Shown here: positions 9,339-17,666 of the stretch, piece after piece
How the letters are laid out: every line of letters begins with the position of its first letter
Numbering within the stretch: position 1 is the first letter of the stretch
DNA from: Pseudarthrobacter sp. NamE2
GTDB lineage: Bacteria > Actinomycetota > Actinomycetes > Actinomycetales > Micrococcaceae
Reading direction: 5' to 3'
DNA: 64,000 bases
Assembly: GCF_005796205.1 (NCBI RefSeq)
Contig: NZ_VAHN01000012.1
Span: 81,090 to 145,089, forward strand
Program-made: the position numbers and the translations under genes
The notes under the pieces: generated by a model
The model's database searches: none
What the model saw: the letters and a program-made list of their open reading frames with translations, nothing else
Told to the model about the DNA's origin: nothing

Positions 9339-10049
9339 ATGAGCATCAATTGGACGCGGGACGAAATAATCCTTGCATGCGACCTGATCAGGACAAACAA
9401 CTGGAACGGCTTAGATGAGAAGGACCGCCGCGTAGTGGATCTGTCCTCACTGCTAAATGAAAGCCCCCTACATCCGGTGGAACTTCGGGATGACAAGTTT
9501 CGCAACCCGGCCGGCGTGGCCCGCAAGACATGGGACATCGCAACCCAGCATCCGGACTACACCGGCCAAAAGACCAAGGGCAACAAGCTCGACGCGATCG
9601 TGCTGAACGACTTCCTCTCTGCGCCGGCCAAGATGCAGACCGTGGCCGCTGCGATCCGAGCGGAGATACTTCGAGGCGAAACTACGCTCCCCAACCAGGA
9701 CGATCCTTATGCCGAAATAGAGGCATCGGAGGGGCGCCTACTGCTGGCCCGACACCTGAAGCGGGAGCGGAATCGCGGCTTGCGGAACCGAAAAGTCGAA
9801 AGCGTAAAGAAAGCAGGCCTACCTGTCGCCTGCGAAGTCTGCTCGTTCGACTTTGGAGAAACATACGGCCAGCGAGGCCTGGACTACATCGAAGTTCACC
9901 ACGTACTGCCGCTACACGCTTCCGGCCCCACGACCACGCGCCTTTCCGATCTCGTCCTGCTCTGCGCCAACTGCCACCGCATGATCCACCACGGCGATCC
10001 GTGGCTGACACCGAAGGACCTCAAGTCGTTGTTGGTGCAAACGCCATAG
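9339..10049 (+). CDS. HNH endonuclease, restriction-like
   Basis: The product (236 residues from the ATG at 9339; an ATG at 9321 would add six) has a C-terminal HNH nuclease. It shows a CEVC zinc half-site, the core IEVHHVLPLH, and LLCANCHRMIHH, which supplies the second Cys pair and the last His. The N-terminal half (WTRDEIILACDLI and a segment RNPAGVARKTWDIATQHPD) resembles the recognition part of McrA/ScoMcrA-type nucleases that cut modified DNA. This suggests a modification-dependent restriction role, but the target is inferred only. It follows the transposase scar and precedes a small membrane protein in the same orientation with a 78-base gap. The catalytic residues are intact. Confidence 0.82.
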   Translation: MSINWTRDEIILACDLIRTNNWNGLDEKDRRVVDLSSLLNESPLHPVELRDDKFRNPAGVARKTWDIATQHPDYTGQKTKGNKLDAIVLNDFLSAPAKMQTVAAAIRAEILRGETTLPNQDDPYAEIEASEGRLLLARHLKRERNRGLRNRKVESVKKAGLPVACEVCSFDFGETYGQRGLDYIEVHHVLPLHASGPTTTRLSDLVLLCANCHRMIHHGDPWLTPKDLKSLLVQTP

Positions 10050-10127
10050 CTGCAGAACGTGCACCACTGCCTGCATGGGGCGGCTATAAGATTTGGGAAC
10101 CCAGGCAGAACGAGGATGGAACACGCC

Positions 10128-10661
10128 ATGAAGTATACGAACGAAGATCAGATTAAGCGCAAGCTCGGAATCGAGTCATGGAGGAATCTCTCCAAAAGCA
10201 ACGTAATCAAGTTCGCAGCCATGATGCCTGACATGGACAGGGAAGTGGCCCTAAAGATCATTCAGCAATTCCCCGCATTCACAAAGTTCGCCCTAGAAAT
10301 TTTGGACGCGATAGGGAAAGCACACGAAAAAACACTCGCGGCTAACAAGCAGAGTACGGACCACGTCTATCAGGCACTTCAGGACACTAGAGAAATCCTA
10401 AGGGGTGAACTCGACAAGGACGGGTTGAGCCCGGAGGACAGAGAGAAGATTTTCGACCGACTCATGGAACTTGCAAGGATGGCCTCCCAAAAGAACACTG
10501 AGGATAAGCAGTTCTTGGCAGATGCTCTGAATAAGATGGCAATAGTCGGTGGTGCTGTAGCCGCCCTAGCTTTAGCTTTTGTCGGCGGCAAATTCATGGC
10601 TGAAAGCGGAGATAAGCCCGACAGTTCCTCGGGGGACGCCGAAAGTTCCCTGGAAGCTTGA
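10128..10661 (+). CDS. Small protein with C-terminal membrane anchor, unknown function
   Basis: I do not recognise the family. The 177-residue product is helical and charged, with a Met-rich segment AAMMPDMDREVALKIIQQFP early on. A single transmembrane helix lies near the C-terminus (MAIVGGAVAALALAFVGGKF), followed by an acidic Ser-rich tail. The likely start is the ATG at 10128 (MKYTNEDQ); the in-frame ATG at 10116 is the alternative, with an AGGA-type site nearby. It follows the HNH endonuclease gene on the same strand and shares the island's lower GC, so it may be part of the same module, for example as a membrane-anchored partner or immunity-like factor. That role is speculation from position. 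Confidence 0.7.
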   Translation: MKYTNEDQIKRKLGIESWRNLSKSNVIKFAAMMPDMDREVALKIIQQFPAFTKFALEILDAIGKAHEKTLAANKQSTDHVYQALQDTREILRGELDKDGLSPEDREKIFDRLMELARMASQKNTEDKQFLADALNKMAIVGGAVAALALAFVGGKFMAESGDKPDSSSGDAESSLEA

Positions 10662-10942
10662 GCTTCAAGCGCAGATCGGCCTGCTGCTTAAGGGCTTTCC
10701 CTATGCGTGGACCGAAACGGTTCTGCCGTCACACCGTTTCTAGTCCAGGAGGAACCCGGACAGCCTCTCGCCCCCCGGACCGGGCGGAGCTTCGGTGGGC
10801 AATAGTGCACCTCCGTGGCAGGCCCGAATTTAGGACAGCCAGCGCGGCCATCGCTGTCACAGGTTACAAATGGCGCGCCCGGCCAAAGCCGGACGCGCCC
10901 TTCGTGTGCCCTCAACCCATGAAGTGGTTAGAAGTGGCTGAG
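10662..10942. other. Intergenic region at the right edge of the defence island
   Basis: About 280 bases lie between the small membrane protein and the converging permease gene. Apart from the GC-rich hairpin at 10872-10899 I see no gene. A long open frame begins inside this stretch and runs antisense to the permease, but it has no coding character. I looked for a tRNA or direct repeat that could serve as an island attachment site and found none I could support. Confidence 0.4.
10872..10899. terminator. GC-rich hairpin, terminator of the APC permease gene
   Basis: The arms GGCGCGCCCGGC and GCCGGACGCGCC pair over 11 bases with one mismatch around a CAAA loop. It lies about 45 bases beyond the stop of the minus-strand permease gene, and on that strand a T-rich stretch (TTTGTAACC) follows. 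It could also stop transcription leaving the island on the plus strand. Confidence 0.6.
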
Positions 10943-12355
10943 TCAGTCGATAAGCATGGGCTCCTTGTCACCCTCCGAAGATTCGACAACCGCCGTAATT
11001 CTCCTTTTCCGGTGGTTCACCCAGTTCGCCACCGCCAGGAGCGCCACGAGTCCGAAGGTGCTCAGCAGTTGGGGACGGGAGTCCTCGCCGATGAAGCCCA
11101 CCGTGAAGATCGCTGCCAGGATAAGCAGACCAACAACTGTAAGCCACGGGAACCCAGGCATTCGCAGGGGAAGCTCCGTCCCCTCCCGGTCGGCCCGGAG
11201 GCGCAGTGCCAGCTGAGCCAGAAGTGCGGACGTCCACACCAGCAGGCACGTCGACCCTACGATATTCAGCAGGACGCCCAGGACCATCTCAGGGAAAGCC
11301 AACTCCAGCACCACCGTGACAACACCGAAGGCAACGCTGGCCAGGACCGCGACCACGGGAACCCGGGCCTTGGACACCGAAGCGAGCCAACGAGGTGCCT
11401 CACCCCGCTCTGCAAGGGAGAAGGCCATCCGGGAAGCACCGTAGAGGTTAGCGTTGAGGGCGGAGAGCAGGGCGGCGACGGCGACCAGGGTGATGGCGGT
11501 GGCCGCACCGGGCATGCCGACGGCGCCCAGCACGGCGGCGAACGGGCTCTTCAGCCCGGCCGAACCCACGGGAACCACCGCGGCGATTACGAAAATGGCG
11601 CCTATGTAGAACACCAGGATGCGCCACAGCACGGTCCGGACTGCCTTCTTCACACTCCGGGCCGGCTCAGCTGTCTCAGCTGCCGCCACGGAGACGATCT
11701 CGGTGCCGCCGAACGCGAACGCCACCACAAACAGCGCCGTCGCAATCCCGCCGAAGCCGTTGACCGCGAAGCCCTCCCCCATGAAGTTGGACAGGCCCGG
11801 CGACTGCACTCCCGGAATCAAGCCAAACAGCAGGGCAAAGCCCACCAGCAGGAACCCGACAATCGCCACCACCTTCAGCAGGGCGAACCAGAACTCGAAC
11901 TCGCCGAAGTTCTTCACGCTGGTCAGGTTCACGGCGGTGAGCACCACGATGAACACCAAGGCCATCAGCCACACGGGCAGTGCCGGGAAAATCGTGGCCA
12001 GCAGACCCGCCGCACCGAGTGCTTCGGCCGCTATGACCACCACCAGCTGGATCCACCAGAGCCAGCCCACCGTGGCGCCGGCCACCGGCCCGTAGGCCTT
12101 GGCGGTGTAGACGGAGAAGGCGCCACTGTCCGGGTTGGCGGCAGCCATCTCGCCGAGCGCCCACATCACCAGGATGATGAGGGTGCCGGCCACGAGGTAG
12201 GAGATCAGCACCGCCGGGCCGGCGGCCTGGATGCCCGCGCCGGAGCCGATGAACAGGCCAGCGCCGATGGCGCTGCCCAGCCCCATCATGGTGAGCTGGC
12301 GGGGTTTCAGGGCCGCGCCGAGGGCGCGGGCAGACGTCGTTGTCTGTTGTTCCAT
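10943..12355 (-). CDS. APC-family amino acid permease
   Basis: The 470-residue protein has the about twelve hydrophobic helices of the amino acid-polyamine-organocation superfamily. It opens with the family signature GLGSAIGAGLFIGSG in helix 1 and has the conserved GTEIVSVAAAETAEP segment between helices 6 and 7. Length and motifs match the AAT/GABA-permease branch. Proton-coupled uptake of an amino acid or gamma-aminobutyrate is the family role; the substrate is not readable. It is followed upstream on the same strand by an aminotransferase (54-base gap) and diverges from an Lrp-type regulator and a ThDP enzyme. Import, transamination and further breakdown of an amino acid is therefore the likely theme. 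Confidence 0.88.
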   Translation of the reverse strand: MEQQTTTSARALGAALKPRQLTMMGLGSAIGAGLFIGSGAGIQAAGPAVLISYLVAGTLIILVMWALGEMAAANPDSGAFSVYTAKAYGPVAGATVGWLWWIQLVVVIAAEALGAAGLLATIFPALPVWLMALVFIVVLTAVNLTSVKNFGEFEFWFALLKVVAIVGFLLVGFALLFGLIPGVQSPGLSNFMGEGFAVNGFGGIATALFVVAFAFGGTEIVSVAAAETAEPARSVKKAVRTVLWRILVFYIGAIFVIAAVVPVGSAGLKSPFAAVLGAVGMPGAATAITLVAVAALLSALNANLYGASRMAFSLAERGEAPRWLASVSKARVPVVAVLASVAFGVVTVVLELAFPEMVLGVLLNIVGSTCLLVWTSALLAQLALRLRADREGTELPLRMPGFPWLTVVGLLILAAIFTVGFIGEDSRPQLLSTFGLVALLAVANWVNHRKRRITAVVESSEGDKEPMLID

Positions 12356-12409
12356 GGGGAGTCCTCTGGTTGTAGGTGGAACGGTTTGGGGTAACAGGTC
12401 AGAAAGTTG

Positions 12410-13510
12410 TCAGGCGGCCGTGTGGGCTGCGAGGAGCCGGAGCACGCGGTTGTTGGAGGCGGGGTCGGCCACGGTGATGCGCACGCCGTCGCCCTGGTAC
12501 GCGCGGACCATAATGCCCGCGGCGTCGAACGCGTCCACCAGCCGCGCCAGCAACTGGTCATCGGCGCGGATCCAGAGGAAGTTGCCCTGGCTCCGCTGCA
12601 GCTTCCAGCCCAGGGCGTCCAGTTCCGCGGCCATCCGGGCGCGCTCCTCCTTCACCGCGGAGACCCGTGCTGCCATCTCCTCCCCCGCGTCCAGTGACGC
12701 GATCGCCGCCTTCTGGGCCAGCGCGCTCACGGCGAACGGCAGGGCGGTGCGGCGCAGACCTTCGGCGATTGCCGCCGTCGTAATTGCGCAGCCGACGCGC
12801 AGGCCGGCGAGCCCGTGGGCCTTGGAGAAGGTACGCAGGATGCAGACGTTCGGATACCGGCGGTAGAGCGCCAGGGAATCGGGGCCGGTGCCCGCGTCGG
12901 CGTATTCCACGTAGGCCTCGTCGATCACCACCAGGACGTCGGGGCGGACGGACTGCAGGAAGGCCTCGAGGCGGTGGTGGCTGATCGGCACGCCGGTGGG
13001 GTTGTTGGGCGTGCAGAGCAGGATGACCTTGGTGCGGTCGGTGACGGCGGCGGCCATGGCGTCGAGGTCGTGGCCCTCGGCGTCATCCAGCGGGACGCGG
13101 ACCGGCCGGGCGCCTGCCAGCTCCACCAGGATGGGGTAGGCCTCGAAGGAGCGCCACGCGAAGACCACCTCGTCCCCGGCGTCGCACAGTCCGGTGATGA
13201 TCTGCTGCAGGACGCCCACGCTGCCGGGCCCCACGGCCACCTCCGCGGCGGTCACGCCCAGGTGCCGGGCGAGCCGTTCGCGGAGTTCGACGACGGCCAT
13301 GTCCGGGTAGCGGTTCATCCTGCCCGCCGCCTCGGCCACCGCGGCGGTGGCTGCGGGCAGCGGGTCGTAGTGGCTTTCGTTGCTGGCGAGGGCGGCGATG
13401 TCCGCGCCTGCGCTGCGCCGGCCCGGGACGTACGCGGGAAGTCCGGTGACGGCGGTACGAAGGGTGGGCAGCGCTGTTGCCGGAGGGGCCAGGAGTTGAT
13501 CAGGGCTCAT
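12410..13510 (-). CDS. Histidinol-phosphate/aromatic-type aminotransferase (PLP fold type I)
   Basis: This 366-residue protein has the fold-type I aminotransferase layout. It shows NESHYDPLP near the N-terminus, CTPNNPTGVP, the cofactor-aspartate strand VLVVIDEAYVEY and the Schiff-base lysine in RTFSKAHGLAGLRVG (Lys230). A C-terminal arginine in GVRITVADP probably binds the substrate carboxylate. Such proteins are annotated as HisC or as aromatic aminotransferases (Pat). Here there are no histidine genes around it; its neighbours are an amino acid permease, an Lrp regulator and a ThDP enzyme. A catabolic or general aromatic role is therefore more likely than histidine synthesis. It is probably co-transcribed with the permease. 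Confidence 0.85.
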   Translation of the reverse strand: MSPDQLLAPPATALPTLRTAVTGLPAYVPGRRSAGADIAALASNESHYDPLPAATAAVAEAAGRMNRYPDMAVVELRERLARHLGVTAAEVAVGPGSVGVLQQIITGLCDAGDEVVFAWRSFEAYPILVELAGARPVRVPLDDAEGHDLDAMAAAVTDRTKVILLCTPNNPTGVPISHHRLEAFLQSVRPDVLVVIDEAYVEYADAGTGPDSLALYRRYPNVCILRTFSKAHGLAGLRVGCAITTAAIAEGLRRTALPFAVSALAQKAAIASLDAGEEMAARVSAVKEERARMAAELDALGWKLQRSQGNFLWIRADDQLLARLVDAFDAAGIMVRAYQGDGVRITVADPASNNRVLRLLAAHTAA

Positions 13511-13603
13511 GACTTCCGATCATGGAAGTGACCCGTGCCACATTGCAAGGTACGCTCTGGTGCCTGGGACTTCTGCTCAACTTCTAATACCTGTGGTGAA
13601 AAT

Positions 13604-14107
13604 ATGACCATCGCGAACTCTCGCACCCTCGATTCCCTCGACGGCAGGATCATCCTTGCCCTCGACAAGGACCCCGAAGCCAGCGCCCTGGCACTCTCCC
13701 GGACACTCGGCGTCGCCCGCAACACCGTCCACGCCCGGCTGGCCCGGCTGGAGCGCAGCGGCGCGCTCCGCTCCTTCAGCCGCAGGCTGGACCCCGCCGC
13801 GCTCGGCTACGAGCTCATGGCCTTCCTCTCCCTGGAAATCAGCCAGACGCGGTTCGGCTCCGTGGAAAGCGGCCTCGCAGCGATCCCGGAAGTCATCGAG
13901 GTGCACGCCACCACCGGCGACGCGGACCTCATGGCCAAGGTGGTGGCCCGCGGCACCGCCGACCTCTACCGCATCACCAACCAGATCCTGGAGATTGACG
14001 GGATCCAGCGGACCAGCACCGCCATCTCGGTCATGGAACTCATGCCGCCGCGGTACGACGGCCTCATCAGCCGGCTGTCCGAGCAGGAAGCCCGCGACGC
14101 GGACTAA
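13604..14107 (+). CDS. Lrp/AsnC-family transcriptional regulator
   Basis: From the ATG at 13604 the product has 167 residues. An N-terminal winged helix (LDGRIILALDKDPEASALAL, then ARNTVHARLARLERSG as recognition helix) is followed by a RAM/AsnC ligand-binding domain with the pattern EVHATTGDADLMAKVVARG. Family members bind amino acids and act as octamers on nearby transport and catabolic genes. Its placement, divergent from aminotransferase and permease and 119 bases before the ThDP enzyme gene, indicates local control of both transcripts. An earlier in-frame ATG at 13535 would add 23 unconserved residues and overlap the promoter region, so I prefer 13604. Confidence 0.87.
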   Translation: MTIANSRTLDSLDGRIILALDKDPEASALALSRTLGVARNTVHARLARLERSGALRSFSRRLDPAALGYELMAFLSLEISQTRFGSVESGLAAIPEVIEVHATTGDADLMAKVVARGTADLYRITNQILEIDGIQRTSTAISVMELMPPRYDGLISRLSEQEARDAD

Positions 14108-14226
14108 GCACGGGTGACGCGCGCCATAAGTGGGCGTTTTGTCACCCCTGTTCACTTCTGCTGCCAAAAATCCCAGCTGCAATCTCGTCTCTTGCTTGTG
14201 AGAGAGCTGCGCCACAGGATTCCTGC

Positions 14227-15888
14227 ATGACTTCACTTACCGTCTCCGGCCGCGTGGCCCAGGTTCTCAGCAGCTACGTCAGCGACGTCTTCGGCGTCAT
14301 GGGCAACGGCAACGCCTACTTCCTGGACGCCGCAGAGAAGCAGGGCCTGCGCTTCACCCCGGTCCGGCATGAAGGCGCCGCTATCGCCGCGGCCGACGCC
14401 TACTACCGGGCCTCGGGACGGCTCGCCGTAGGCACCACCACCTACGGCCCCGGCTACACCAACGCGCTCACCGCCCTCGCCGAGGCGGTCCAGGCCCAGA
14501 TCCCGGTCGTGCTGGTCACCGGGGACGCGCCGAGCAGCGGCGCCCGGCCGTGGGACGTGGATCAGGCGGCCATCGCCACCGGCCTCGGCGCGGCCACCTT
14601 CACCGTCACCCGTGATGCCGCGGGCGCCGTCACCCGGCAGGCTGTGGAGTACGCACTCACCCGGCGCACCGCCGTCGTGCTTGCCATCCCCTACGACCTC
14701 GCGGCGTTCGAGGCTGCGGACGAGGAGCTTCCGGAGCCGACGGCATCCAAGGTGGCGGACGACGTCGACGGCGGCCTTGGACAGGTCGCTGACCTGCTCG
14801 CCGTGGCCAGGCGGCCATTGATCCTGACCGGCCGAGGTGCGCACCTCGCCGGCGCCGGGCCGGAGCTCCGCGAACTCGCCGACCGGCTCGGCGCACTGAC
14901 CGCCGGAACCGCCCTCGCGCTCAACCTCCTCAATGGCGAGGGGTACCTGGGCGTCGCGGGCGGTTTCGGCACCGACACCGCGGCCGGGCTCATGGGCGAG
15001 GCCGACGTGGTCCTGGTGGCCGGGGCAAGCCTGAGCCCGTTCACCATGCGGTTCGGGCACCTGCTCGGCCCGGACAGTATCCTTATTCAGATCGACACCG
15101 CGCTGCAGCCGACGCATCCACGGGTGGACGTGTTTGTTCGCGCGGACGCGAAGGTTGCTCCTTCGCGGCTTTCGTCTTTGCTGAACGGTGAGGGTGTGGC
15201 GAAGGGCTGGCGCGCGGAGGTTTCCCGGCGACTGGCTCTGGGACCCGGCCATGATGCCGGTTCGGCGGAAACTGTGGACGGCCGGCTGGACCCGCGTGCC
15301 CTTGCCATGGCGCTGGATGCCGTGCTGCCGGAGCGCCGCACGGTGGTCCAGGACGGCGGGCACTTCATCGGCTGGGCGCCCATGTACTGGAACATCCCCC
15401 GGCCGCAGGACCTGGTGATGGTGGGCACCGCCTACCAGACGATCGGGCTGGGCCTGGCCAGCGCCGTCGGGGCAGCCCGTGCCGTGGAGGACGACCGCAC
15501 CCTGGTATTGGCCTCCGGCGACGGCGGTTTCCTGATGGGCCTGTCCGACCTCGAGTCGCTGATTGCCGCGGCCCGCAGCGCCATTGTGGTGATCTACAAC
15601 GACGCCGCCTACGGAGCCGAGATTCACCAGTACGGCTCCCAGGGCCTGACCGAGAAGCCGATGCTGATCCCCGAGGTGGACTTCAGCGGCATCGCCCGCG
15701 CTTTAGGTGCGGAGTCGGCGATCATCCGCTCCCTGTCTGACCTATCCGCGCTTCAGGACTGGATCGATGCCGGCGCGAAGGGAACCTTCGTGGCCGACTG
15801 CCGGATCACATCCTCCGTCCGGGCGCCATGGCTGAGCGAGTGGATGAAGGCCTCCCAGGCTGCGGCGAAGGCGGCGGTAGCGGGGTGA
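14227..15888 (+). CDS. Thiamine-diphosphate-dependent enzyme (acetolactate synthase/decarboxylase-like)
   Basis: The 553-residue protein has the three-domain architecture of ThDP enzymes. The Pyr domain has the activating glutamate in RHEGAAIAAADAY (Glu49), the central domain is FAD/Rossmann-like, and the PP domain has the Mg-ThDP motif LASGDGGFLMGLSDLESL ending in the IVVIYND strand. Length and motifs match the ilvB/benzoylformate decarboxylase group, but the catalytic-subunit partner ilvN is absent. This argues for a 2-keto acid decarboxylase or carboligase acting after the aminotransferase, as in an Ehrlich-type route. The exact keto acid is unknown. It ends 23 bases before a strong hairpin that is interrupted by an insertion sequence. 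Confidence 0.83.
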   Translation: MTSLTVSGRVAQVLSSYVSDVFGVMGNGNAYFLDAAEKQGLRFTPVRHEGAAIAAADAYYRASGRLAVGTTTYGPGYTNALTALAEAVQAQIPVVLVTGDAPSSGARPWDVDQAAIATGLGAATFTVTRDAAGAVTRQAVEYALTRRTAVVLAIPYDLAAFEAADEELPEPTASKVADDVDGGLGQVADLLAVARRPLILTGRGAHLAGAGPELRELADRLGALTAGTALALNLLNGEGYLGVAGGFGTDTAAGLMGEADVVLVAGASLSPFTMRFGHLLGPDSILIQIDTALQPTHPRVDVFVRADAKVAPSRLSSLLNGEGVAKGWRAEVSRRLALGPGHDAGSAETVDGRLDPRALAMALDAVLPERRTVVQDGGHFIGWAPMYWNIPRPQDLVMVGTAYQTIGLGLASAVGAARAVEDDRTLVLASGDGGFLMGLSDLESLIAAARSAIVVIYNDAAYGAEIHQYGSQGLTEKPMLIPEVDFSGIARALGAESAIIRSLSDLSALQDWIDAGAKGTFVADCRITSSVRAPWLSEWMKASQAAAKAAVAG

Positions 15889-15942
15889 CCCCGGTCGACG
15901 GCCATAAAAAAGTCCAGGCCTGTGCCTAGTTAGATATCTAGG

Positions 15943-17014
15943 TGTACTCAGCCAGTAGGTTGGTTACTCCTGCTGATGGGTGGTTTGCCTCCGAGGCTGC
16001 TGTGTGGCCGGTGGTTGTTGTAGAAGTCTAGCCATGGCTGCAGGGCATCGGTGCGTGCCTGGTTTGAGGTGAAGGGCTGCCGGTAGGCCCAGCCTTCCTG
16101 GAGGGTTCGGTTGAAGCGCTCTGCTTTGCCGTTCTGCCAGGGGTGGCGGGGTTTGATCAGGATGTGTTTGGCGCCGAGTGCAGCCAATGCGTCCTGGAAG
16201 TCGCGGGAGCGCCGGTAGGCGAAGGCGTTGTCGGTCATCACCCGGCGCACCGGGGCTCCGTTGGCTGCCATGGCCGCCGATGCCCTCGTGAGGAACCCGG
16301 CGCAGGTCGGGCCTTTCTCGTCGGGCAGGACCTCAGCGTAGGCAAGACGGGTGTGGTCATCGACAGCCACGTGGACGTAGTCGAAGCCCAGGTTCTTGCC
16401 CGAGGAGCGGTGGTTGGCAGGGCTCTGGTCTGGGTCGGCCCGCCAGCCTCCGCCTTCGGGGATACGCCCGAGTTTCTTGACATCAACGTGGAGCATGTCG
16501 CCCGGGGCGTCGCGTTCATAGCGGCGGTCCGTGGCCCGGGAGGCCCGGATCCTTGCACCGGTCACCGGGTCAAGGTCCCACAGTTTCGGCATGCCCGCCC
16601 GAGCCAGAATGCGGGAGACGGTCCGGGCGCTGGTACCGCAACGCCGTGCCAGATCGGCCGGTCCTTCACGGTGATTGACACGCTGACTCAGAACATCGGC
16701 AACCACGTTCGCCGGTGTGGCATGTGGGCACGACTTCGGCCGGGAGCTGCGGTCCTCAAGACCGTCCCAGCCTTCGGCCCGATATCGGCCAAGCCAGCGA
16801 TGTGCGCAAGCCCGCGAGACGCCCATTTCCTTGGCGACATGGGCAACTGGGCGGCCTGAGAGGACGCGCTCGACGATGATCCGCCTACCCCTTGGGGTCA
16901 GGCGGGCATTACGGTGGGACATGAAGACCTCTTAGTCGTTGGCTGTGTGTGGTAACCACCAACCTAAGAGGTCTTCACCTATTCACGATGTAACCAATGT
17001 CCTGACTTAGTACA
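15943..17014. mobile_element. Intact IS481-family insertion sequence (1072 bp)
   Basis: The terminal inverted repeats begin TGTACTCAGCCAG at 15943 and, read inward from 17014, TGTACTAAGTCAG. Both continue to a shared TTGGTTAC block, with about 22 of 28 bases matching. The 6-bp direct repeat TCTAGG at 15937-15942 and 17015-17020 is the target-site duplication. One full-length transposase gene fills the element. Intact ends, intact gene and a perfect duplication indicate a recent insertion. Confidence 0.93.
15948..16922 (-). CDS. IS481-family DDE transposase
   Basis: The 324-residue protein has an N-terminal helix-turn-helix (VAHVAKEMGVSRACAHRWLGRY) and a second HTH (LARRCGTSARTVSRILARAG). An integrase core follows with the DDE residues in LHVDVKKL, VMTDNAFAY and GKAERFNRTLQEG, and the usual IS481 ending NNHRPHSSLGGKPP. 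Its stop codon lies a few bases inside the left terminal repeat, as is common for the family. There is no frameshift or internal stop, so it should be active. It is the only gene of the element. Confidence 0.93.
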   Translation of the reverse strand: MSHRNARLTPRGRRIIVERVLSGRPVAHVAKEMGVSRACAHRWLGRYRAEGWDGLEDRSSRPKSCPHATPANVVADVLSQRVNHREGPADLARRCGTSARTVSRILARAGMPKLWDLDPVTGARIRASRATDRRYERDAPGDMLHVDVKKLGRIPEGGGWRADPDQSPANHRSSGKNLGFDYVHVAVDDHTRLAYAEVLPDEKGPTCAGFLTRASAAMAANGAPVRRVMTDNAFAYRRSRDFQDALAALGAKHILIKPRHPWQNGKAERFNRTLQEGWAYRQPFTSNQARTDALQPWLDFYNNHRPHSSLGGKPPISRSNQPTG

Positions 17015-17054
17015 TCTAGGCGCAGGCCTGGACCGCGAGACTGAATGAGTCTGA

Positions 17055-17666
17055 TTAGAGGACTTCGCAGGCCTTCAGCTCGACGCCGAGGTCGCCGCCA
17101 TCCTGGAACGTGCCCCGCACGGTGATTGCGCTTTCCGGCACAATGGCGGCTGCCCGTGCTGCGTCCACATCATTGCAGTTGACGTGGATGAAGCTGTACT
17201 TGTCCCCGTTGTCGACCTGCACGACGTACTGATCCTTATCCAGGAATTCTGTGTCGACCTTATCGACGAAGCCGGTAACCTGCAGAACCTTTCCCTTGTA
17301 CTTCGCATCGGCAGCGGCCTCATTGCCCTCGAAATCCGCCAACAGCTGACCAGCTTCGACTTGCATCACCTCAGGAGCCGCTTGAGCAGGAGCGGCCGCC
17401 GGCGCGGGGGCCTCGGGTGCCGCCGGTGCTGCTGCCGCAGCGGGTGCAACTGCCGGCGCCTCCGCGGCAGGAGTGGAACTCGTTGCATTTTCGTCCTTGC
17501 CACCGTTGGCGATGGACGAAATGATCATTATCAGAACAAATACAAGCGGGATTATGAAACGCTTCTTTTTAAACCATGGGCGGGATGCCTTTCGGTAAGC
17601 CTTCTCGGCTGCCGCTTGTGCTTTTCCATGGCGCTGCGCGTCTTGCAGCATCGTGTTATCTGTCAC
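17055..17666 (-). CDS. Membrane-anchored OB-fold (tRNA_anti-like) protein
   Basis: The 203-residue protein has a basic N-terminus, one transmembrane helix (FIIPLVFVLIMIISSIAN, about residues 36-53), a Pro/Ala-rich linker to about residue 100 and a C-terminal OB-fold domain. That domain shows KYKGKVLQVTGFVDKVDTEF and a later VRGTFQDGGD strand, as in the tRNA_anti-like family (PF12869). The linker suggests the OB domain is presented outside the membrane. The ligand and role are unknown. It converges on the ThDP-enzyme gene across the split terminator. An adjacent lower-GC stretch follows upstream. Confidence 0.75.
   Translation of the reverse strand: MTDNTMLQDAQRHGKAQAAAEKAYRKASRPWFKKKRFIIPLVFVLIMIISSIANGGKDENATSSTPAAEAPAVAPAAAAAPAAPEAPAPAAAPAQAAPEVMQVEAGQLLADFEGNEAAADAKYKGKVLQVTGFVDKVDTEFLDKDQYVVQVDNGDKYSFIHVNCNDVDAARAAAIVPESAITVRGTFQDGGDLGVELKACEVL

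Larger units (their letters stand above)
15912..17033. terminator. Bidirectional terminator hairpin split by an insertion sequence
   Basis: The left arm is GTCCAGGCCTGTGCCTAG at 15912-15929. The right arm would read CTAGGCGCAGGCCTGGAC and is cut in two: CTAGG at 15938-15942 and CGCAGGCCTGGAC at 17021-17033. Rejoining them after removing the IS and one TCTAGG duplicate restores an 18-bp stem with a single G-T pair and an 8-base loop, preceded by AAAAAA. It served the convergent ThDP-enzyme and OB-fold genes. The insertion also puts the transposase promoter and ends inside it. Confidence 0.8.

Noticed and set aside
9530..10156. A 208-codon frame overlapping the HNH endonuclease
   Set aside because: It is the same strand in another frame, Arg/Pro-rich, while the overlapping frame has intact HNH and zinc motifs.
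10662..10942. An attachment site marking the right end of the defence island
   Set aside because: No tRNA end or direct repeat matching the left side could be found, and the left side of the island is outside the window.
10658..12394. A 578-codon open frame on the plus strand
   Set aside because: It is antisense to the APC permease and has His/Gln/Arg/Gly-rich composition typical of the opposite strand of a GC-rich gene; the permease has clear family motifs.
14233..15627. A 464-codon open frame antisense to the ThDP enzyme
   Set aside because: It is a GC-rich shadow with no motif; the sense frame has complete ThDP-enzyme signatures.
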